A stretch of DNA of 64,000 nucleotides from CALFXN01 sp964451935 (GTDB taxonomy: Bacteria > Synergistota > Synergistia > Synergistales > Aminobacteriaceae). Position numbers and translations under genes: made by a program. This document shows positions 59,989-64,000 of the stretch, piece after piece (the first letter of the stretch is position 1; every line of letters begins with the position of its first letter). The stretch spans positions 13,579-77,578 of the forward strand of contig CAYVKE010000002.1 in the NCBI GenBank assembly GCA_964451935.1, written 5' to 3'. A model generated the notes under the pieces. The model saw nothing but the letters and a program-made list of their open reading frames with translations. It was not told where the DNA came from and did not search any database.

Positions 59989-61011
59989 ATGAACAGAAAG
60001 TCCATAGTGAAGGCGCTGGTTTCCGGAGCGTTGTTCGTCGCGATGGCCGCGGGAATGGCGGCCGCCGACGTGAGGCAGATGTCGCTGGGGCATACGGGGC
60101 AGGACATGAACATCTTCAGCAAAGCCGCGAAGATGTTCGGCGAGCTTGTCGAAAAGGAATCCGCAGGCTCGATGAAGGTCAACGTCATCGGAGCGGGAGC
60201 GCTCGGCAACAACCGCGAGGGCATCGAACAGGTCCAGATGGGCGTCACGGACTTCTGGGTCATCAGCACGGGTCTGCTCGCGCCCTTCAGCAAGGCCGTC
60301 GCGATCTACGACCTTCCGTACCTCTTCAAGAGCGCCGAAGCGGGCATCGCGTTCTTCAACAGCGACCTCGCGCTCGAAGTCGCCAAGCCGCTTGAAGAGA
60401 AGGGCATCAAGGCCGTGGGCTACATGACGCAGGGCTGGCGGCACATCCACTCCAACAAGCCCATCCGGACGCCCGAAGATCTCAAGGGCCTGAAGATCCG
60501 CACGATGTCCACGCCGATCCACATGGAGCTGTTCAAGGCCATGAACGCGAACGCGATCCCGATGGACTTCTCCGAAGTCTTCACCGCGTTGCAGCAGGGC
60601 GTCATCGACGGCGGCGAGAACCCGTTCGAGAACATCAAGGCGCAGGGCTTCTACAAGGTGCAGAAGTACATCACGATGGACGGCCACGTCCTCGACCCGA
60701 TGGTTCTCGTCGTTTCCAAAAAGACCTGGGATTCCCTCAAGGATGACCAGAAGGCGATCGTCATGAAGGCTGCGAAGGCCGCCTGCGCGTGGGACCAGGA
60801 GAACGTCCTCGCCGCGAACCGCAAGGTCATGGAAGAGTTCAAGGCCGCAGGGACGCCCGAGATCATCGAACTGACCGCCGGGCAGCGCGCCGCGTTCCGT
60901 ACGGCCGCGCAGAAGGTCTACGACGACCACATCAAGGAAATCGGCGAGGAAATGTTCAAAAAGGTGATGGACTTCCAGAAGGACTTCAAGGAGGTCCCGC
61001 CCCAGAACTGA
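59989..61011 (+). CDS. dctP: TRAP transporter solute-binding protein, DctP family
   Basis: A 340-aa periplasmic protein with a signal peptide (ALVSGALFVAMAAGMAAA). DctP family marks are SLGHTGQDMNIFSKAAKMF, YDLPYLFK and the region DLKGLKIRTMSTPIHMELFKAM, whose Arg binds the ligand carboxylate. AAGGAGGGG precedes the start. It delivers the operon's substrate, presumably a carboxylate-bearing ureide or amino-acid derivative, to the DctQM permease encoded downstream. Confidence 0.92.
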   Translation: MNRKSIVKALVSGALFVAMAAGMAAADVRQMSLGHTGQDMNIFSKAAKMFGELVEKESAGSMKVNVIGAGALGNNREGIEQVQMGVTDFWVISTGLLAPFSKAVAIYDLPYLFKSAEAGIAFFNSDLALEVAKPLEEKGIKAVGYMTQGWRHIHSNKPIRTPEDLKGLKIRTMSTPIHMELFKAMNANAIPMDFSEVFTALQQGVIDGGENPFENIKAQGFYKVQKYITMDGHVLDPMVLVVSKKTWDSLKDDQKAIVMKAAKAACAWDQENVLAANRKVMEEFKAAGTPEIIELTAGQRAAFRTAAQKVYDDHIKEIGEEMFKKVMDFQKDFKEVPPQN

Positions 61012-61033
61012 TAATCCTGTTTTTCTCTTCGAA

Positions 61034-61061
61034 GCCGGGGGAGATCCCCCTCTCCCCCGGC
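61034..61061 (+). other. Hairpin between the TRAP binding protein and its permease genes
   Basis: GCCGGGGGA / TCCCCCGGC perfect 9-bp stem with a 10-nt loop and no T-run. Likely an mRNA processing or stabilising element that lets more binding protein than permease be made. Confidence 0.6.
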
Positions 61062-61131
61062 ATTACATCTCCCCGCCGGAAACGCGTTCCCCTTCGGGGC
61101 CGGGCCGCCCGGGGAAACGGGAGTGAGTCCC

Positions 61132-61638
61132 ATGAATGTTCTCAAATGGATCGACGCGTATCTCGAAGAAGCGGTTACGGTCGTCCTCTTTTCGATCATC
61201 ACATTCGTCGGCATCCAGCAGGTGTTCACGCGCTACCTCATGAGCTTCGTCTACGGCTGGGCGGAGGAACTCATGCGCGTGTGCTTCGTCATGCTCTGTC
61301 TCGTCGGCTTCGCGCTGTGCGAGAAAAAACTCCAGCACGTCAGGGTGGAGATCTTCAAGCTCGTCGCGGGGCCGAAGACGCAGTGGCTGCTGGACATGTT
61401 CTCGTCCCTGGTCTTTGTCGGTTTTTCCGTCATCCTGGTGCGCTACTCGGTCATCATCACGCAAATGCAGTACTCGAGCGGGCAAATAACGCCTGCCATG
61501 AGCCTGCCGACATGGGCCTACTTCGTCGTGGGGCCGGTCGCGTTCGGGCTTCTGGTGGTCCGGATCATACAGCGGGAGATCCTCCCGCTTCTCGCGCGGC
61601 GAAAGAGCGTCTTCGCTCCCGCCGACGCGCGCGGATAG
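61132..61638 (+). CDS. dctQ: TRAP transporter small permease, DctQ family
   Basis: A 168-aa membrane protein with four helices. Family marks are YGWAEELMRVCFVMLCLVGFAL and WAYFVVGPVAFGLLVVRII. ATG 61132 has GGAG eight bases upstream; GTG 61123 is an alternative that overlaps that site. It anchors and couples the binding protein to DctM. Confidence 0.9.
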   Translation: MNVLKWIDAYLEEAVTVVLFSIITFVGIQQVFTRYLMSFVYGWAEELMRVCFVMLCLVGFALCEKKLQHVRVEIFKLVAGPKTQWLLDMFSSLVFVGFSVILVRYSVIITQMQYSSGQITPAMSLPTWAYFVVGPVAFGLLVVRIIQREILPLLARRKSVFAPADARG

Positions 61639-61650
61639 GAGGAGCGCAAC

Positions 61651-62934
61651 ATGCTGCTCGCTGTCTTCGGCTCCATGTTTTTCCTGCTGATCGTCGGCGT
61701 TCCCATCGCGGTCTCCATCGGCGTCAGCAGTATGGTTTTCTCTCTCTGGATACCGGGCGGCATCGACCGGGCGATGATTCTGGTCGCCCAGAAGATGATC
61801 GTGACCGCCGATTCCTTTACGCTGCTCGCGCTTCCGTTCTTCATCCTCGCGGGAACGCTCATGAGCAACGGCGGAATCTCCAAAAAGCTCACGGACCTCT
61901 CCGAGGCCGTCGCCGGAGATTTCCCGGGCGGACTTGGCATCGCGGCGGTCGTCGCGTGCATGTTCTTCGCGGCCGTCTCGGGCTCCGGCCCCGCGACCGT
62001 CGCGGCCATCGGCGCCATCATGATCCCCGCGATGAACGAGCGCGGCTACGACAAGGGCTTCACGGGCGGCCTGCTCGCGTGCGGGGGAGGCATCGGCGTC
62101 CTCATTCCGCCGTCGATTCCGATGATCGTCTACGCGGTCACCACCGGCGTTTCCGTGACGGATCTCTTCATCGCCGGGGTCATTCCGGGAATTCTCGTCG
62201 GCGTCGTTCTGATGCTCCTGACCTACGTCATGGCGAAAAAGCGCAACTACGTCGGCGCGCCGCGCCAGGGCGGGGCGCTCTGGGTCATGGGGCGGTTCTG
62301 GGACGCGAAGTGGGCGCTGCTCATGCCGATCATCATCCTCGGCGGGATCTATTCGGGCGTCTTCACACCGACGGAGGCGGGCGTCGTGGCGGTCGTCTAC
62401 GCGATCGTCCTGGGCTTCATCACGCGCGGCCTGTCGCTTTCGGGACTCTGCAAGGCGATGATCGAGGCCGCCGTCATTACGGCTTCCTGCGTGATCCTTA
62501 TGGGCGCTGCGGGAGCGTTCGCGAAGTTCCTGTATGTCAAGGACGTCCCCGGCCTGCTCGGGAACCTGATCACATCCTTTACGACCGACAAGATCGCCAT
62601 TCTGCTCATCTTCAACGTGATCTTCCTGATCGGCGGAATGTTCATCGACACGCTCTCGAACATCCTGCTCTTCACGCCGCTGCTCATGCCGCTCGCGATG
62701 AAGATCGGCCTCGATCCGGTCCACTTCGGCATCCTCATCATCTCGAACCTCGCGCTCGGCATGGTGACGCCGCCGATGGGCGTCGACCTGTTCGTCGCGG
62801 CCAACATCCTGAAGACGCCCTTCGAAAAGGTGCTTCGGGGGTCCATTCCGTTCATGCTCGCGAACCTCGCGGCCGTGCTCCTGATCACCTATATTCCGGC
62901 GCTTTCTCTCTGGCCTTTGCAGTTCTTCAGGTAA
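61651..62934 (+). CDS. dctM: TRAP transporter large permease, DctM family
   Basis: A 427-aa membrane protein, the Na+- or H+-driven transport subunit, with about 12 helices. Landmarks are LPFFILAGTLMSNGGISKKL, AAVSGSGPATVAAIGAIMIP, GGGIGVLIPPSIPMIVYAV and FTPTEAGVVAVVYA. It completes the DctPQM set. GGAGG lies eight bases before the ATG. Confidence 0.93.
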   Translation: MLLAVFGSMFFLLIVGVPIAVSIGVSSMVFSLWIPGGIDRAMILVAQKMIVTADSFTLLALPFFILAGTLMSNGGISKKLTDLSEAVAGDFPGGLGIAAVVACMFFAAVSGSGPATVAAIGAIMIPAMNERGYDKGFTGGLLACGGGIGVLIPPSIPMIVYAVTTGVSVTDLFIAGVIPGILVGVVLMLLTYVMAKKRNYVGAPRQGGALWVMGRFWDAKWALLMPIIILGGIYSGVFTPTEAGVVAVVYAIVLGFITRGLSLSGLCKAMIEAAVITASCVILMGAAGAFAKFLYVKDVPGLLGNLITSFTTDKIAILLIFNVIFLIGGMFIDTLSNILLFTPLLMPLAMKIGLDPVHFGILIISNLALGMVTPPMGVDLFVAANILKTPFEKVLRGSIPFMLANLAAVLLITYIPALSLWPLQFFR

Positions 62935-62945
62935 TACAATACTAT
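62917..62945 (+). promoter_or_regulatory. Possible internal promoter before the DapA-family gene
   Basis: TTGCAG, a 17-nt spacer and TACTAT, overlapping the end of dctM and an A+T-rich run. It may give the downstream enzymes extra expression. Confidence 0.35.
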
Positions 62946-62998
62946 ACTATAGACATACAGGCGGCTGACCGCACTGAATTGAAGGAGGATCAGCGAAG

Positions 62999-63892
62999 AT
63001 GAAACGAATCACAGGCATATTCGCACCCGTTGCGACGCCCTTTACGAAAGACGGAGAGATCGACTGGGGCGCGTACGCGGAGAACATGGCGGCCTATGAC
63101 AGGACGCGGCTTTCCGGCCTCGTCTCCCTGGGGAGCAACGGCGAGTTCACGATGCTTTCGTTCGAGGAAAAGGTCGCGCTCGTCACCGCGACGCGCAAGG
63201 GGCTGTCCGACGGAAAAATCGTCATCGCCGGAACGGGCTGCGAATCGCTGAAGGAAACGTCCGCGCTCACGAAGGCGTGCGCGGACGCCGGAGCCGACGC
63301 GGCGCTCGTCGTCACTCCGAACTACTACAAGAAGGACATGACCGACGCCGCGCTCGAGAAATTCTTCTCGATGGTCGCGGACGCGTCGCCGATTCCCGTC
63401 ATGCTCTACAACATGCCCGGCAACTCCGGCGTGAACATCCCGTCGGCGCTGACGATCCGGCTCTCGAAGCACCCGAACATCACGGGCATCAAGGACTCGG
63501 GCGGCAACATCGTCCAGATCGCCGAAGTCCTGGCCGGAGTGGACGAGTCGTTCTCCGTCTTCGCCGGGTCGGGCAGCTTCCTGATGGCCACGACGCTCCT
63601 GGGCGGCGTCGGCGGAACGCTCGCGCTCGCGAACGTCGTGCCGAACCTCTGCGTCGACCTCTACGAGGCGAGCGTCGCGCGCGACATCGACAAGGCGCGG
63701 AAACTCCAGCTCGACCTCATGGCGCTCAACGCGGCCGTCACCGCGAAATTCGGCATCGGCGGCATGAAGTCAGCCATGGAGATGGTGGGGTACAAGGGCG
63801 GCATGCCGCGCCTTCCCATCCTTCCCGCGACGGACGAAACGAAAAAGGCCATCCGGGCGATCCTGGAGCGTCTCGGCGTTGCCGTCCGGTAA
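62999..63892 (+). CDS. DapA / N-acetylneuraminate lyase family aldolase
   Basis: A 297-aa TIM-barrel class I aldolase or dehydratase. The Schiff-base Lys is in ITGIKDSGGN, the catalytic Tyr in VMLYNMPGNSGVN, and the phosphate- or carboxylate-binding GSNGEF loop replaces the usual GTTGE. Location at the end of a TRAP/ureide operon argues against a housekeeping dihydrodipicolinate synthase and for a catabolic 2-oxo-acid aldolase. AAGGAGGA lies about seven bases before the ATG. Confidence 0.88.
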   Translation: MKRITGIFAPVATPFTKDGEIDWGAYAENMAAYDRTRLSGLVSLGSNGEFTMLSFEEKVALVTATRKGLSDGKIVIAGTGCESLKETSALTKACADAGADAALVVTPNYYKKDMTDAALEKFFSMVADASPIPVMLYNMPGNSGVNIPSALTIRLSKHPNITGIKDSGGNIVQIAEVLAGVDESFSVFAGSGSFLMATTLLGGVGGTLALANVVPNLCVDLYEASVARDIDKARKLQLDLMALNAAVTAKFGIGGMKSAMEMVGYKGGMPRLPILPATDETKKAIRAILERLGVAVR

Positions 63893-64000
63893 GGAACCGG
63901 CGCTTCACGGGCGGGGCCTGATCCGGAACGTTTCCGAACTCGGGCGCATCGGCTGGACCGACCACGGACTCGGCCGGATCGCCTACGGCGCCGCGTACGC
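63879..64000 (+). CDS. Start of a probable M20 family carbamoylase/amidohydrolase (cut by window end)
   Basis: Partial frame from TTG 63879, overlapping the previous stop by 14 nt. The ~40 visible residues (GLIRNVSELGRIGWTDHG then GRIAYGAAYA) resemble the beginning of allantoate amidohydrolase / N-carbamoyl-amino-acid hydrolases. No strong ribosome site is seen, but translational coupling would explain that. An enzyme of this type is the expected next step after the hydantoinase-like enzyme. Confidence 0.5.
   Translation, partial: MPSGKEPALHGRGLIRNVSELGRIGWTDHGLGRIAYGAAY

Overview
The window is a high-G+C bacterial scaffold, most likely from the phylum Synergistota (Synergistetes). The best evidence is a run of secreted proteins that all end in the same tail: a Gly-rich stretch, one invariant Cys, a hydrophobic helix and a basic end (GSGGGCS...LALLLFVPLFLTRK). 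This matches the Synergist-CTERM sorting signal known from that phylum. The wealth of amino-acid, peptide and carboxylate uptake systems fits an amino-acid fermenting anaerobe. The sequence contains a 10-base N gap and several apparent frame breaks, so it looks like a draft or metagenome-derived assembly.

Layout. (1) 1-9029, plus strand: an old-yellow-enzyme oxidoreductase whose start is broken by an amber codon, a complete branched-chain amino-acid type ABC transporter (livJ-H-M-G-F order), a fucose-isomerase-like protein and an FAD flavoprotein. (2) 9119-10240: an OsmC protein and a DUF3795 protein from a clear sigma70 promoter. (3) 10264-16081, minus: two large exported proteins, one with a seven-repeat SBBP propeller, sharing a C-terminal module and Synergist-CTERM tail. 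(4) 16342-21659, minus: an oligopeptide/dipeptide ABC operon with its binding protein last. (5) 21907-23951, minus: hflK-hflC. (6) 24202-36297, mostly minus: an exported-protease island with at least four C1 (papain-like) peptidases, an M6 metalloprotease, and a small exported protein made of two tandem copies of that protease's N-terminal prodomain-like region. One AAA ATPase gene (DUF4143 type) sits inside in the opposite orientation. (7) 36613-38703: a tandem-repeat protein broken by an 11-bp deletion, and phoU.

(8) 38925-47661, plus: an M20 carbamoylase/allantoate-hydrolase-like enzyme, then a five-gene membrane operon resembling hydrogenase-4/formate hydrogenlyase. Its large subunit has lost all four Ni-Fe ligand cysteines, so it is better read as an energy-converting hydrogenase-related (Ehr-type) ion-pumping complex than as a hydrogenase. 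(9) 47743-49763: an IclR regulator with a palindromic operator, and a class V aminotransferase. (10) 49903-55443, minus: a HEAT-repeat membrane-anchored protein with an N-terminal region reminiscent of the vitellogenin/lipid-transfer fold, plus two paralogous lipoproteins driven by near-identical promoters. (11) 55609-64000, plus: an IclR-controlled cyclic-ureide (hydantoin/dihydropyrimidine-like) gene set: two amidohydrolases, a hydantoin racemase, a TRAP transporter, a DapA-family aldolase and the start of another probable M20 hydrolase.

The most interesting candidates are the double-prodomain protein paired with the M6 protease, the HEAT/lipoprotein cluster, and the ligand-less hydrogenase-like complex. 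No rRNA, tRNA, CRISPR array, transposase or phage gene was seen.
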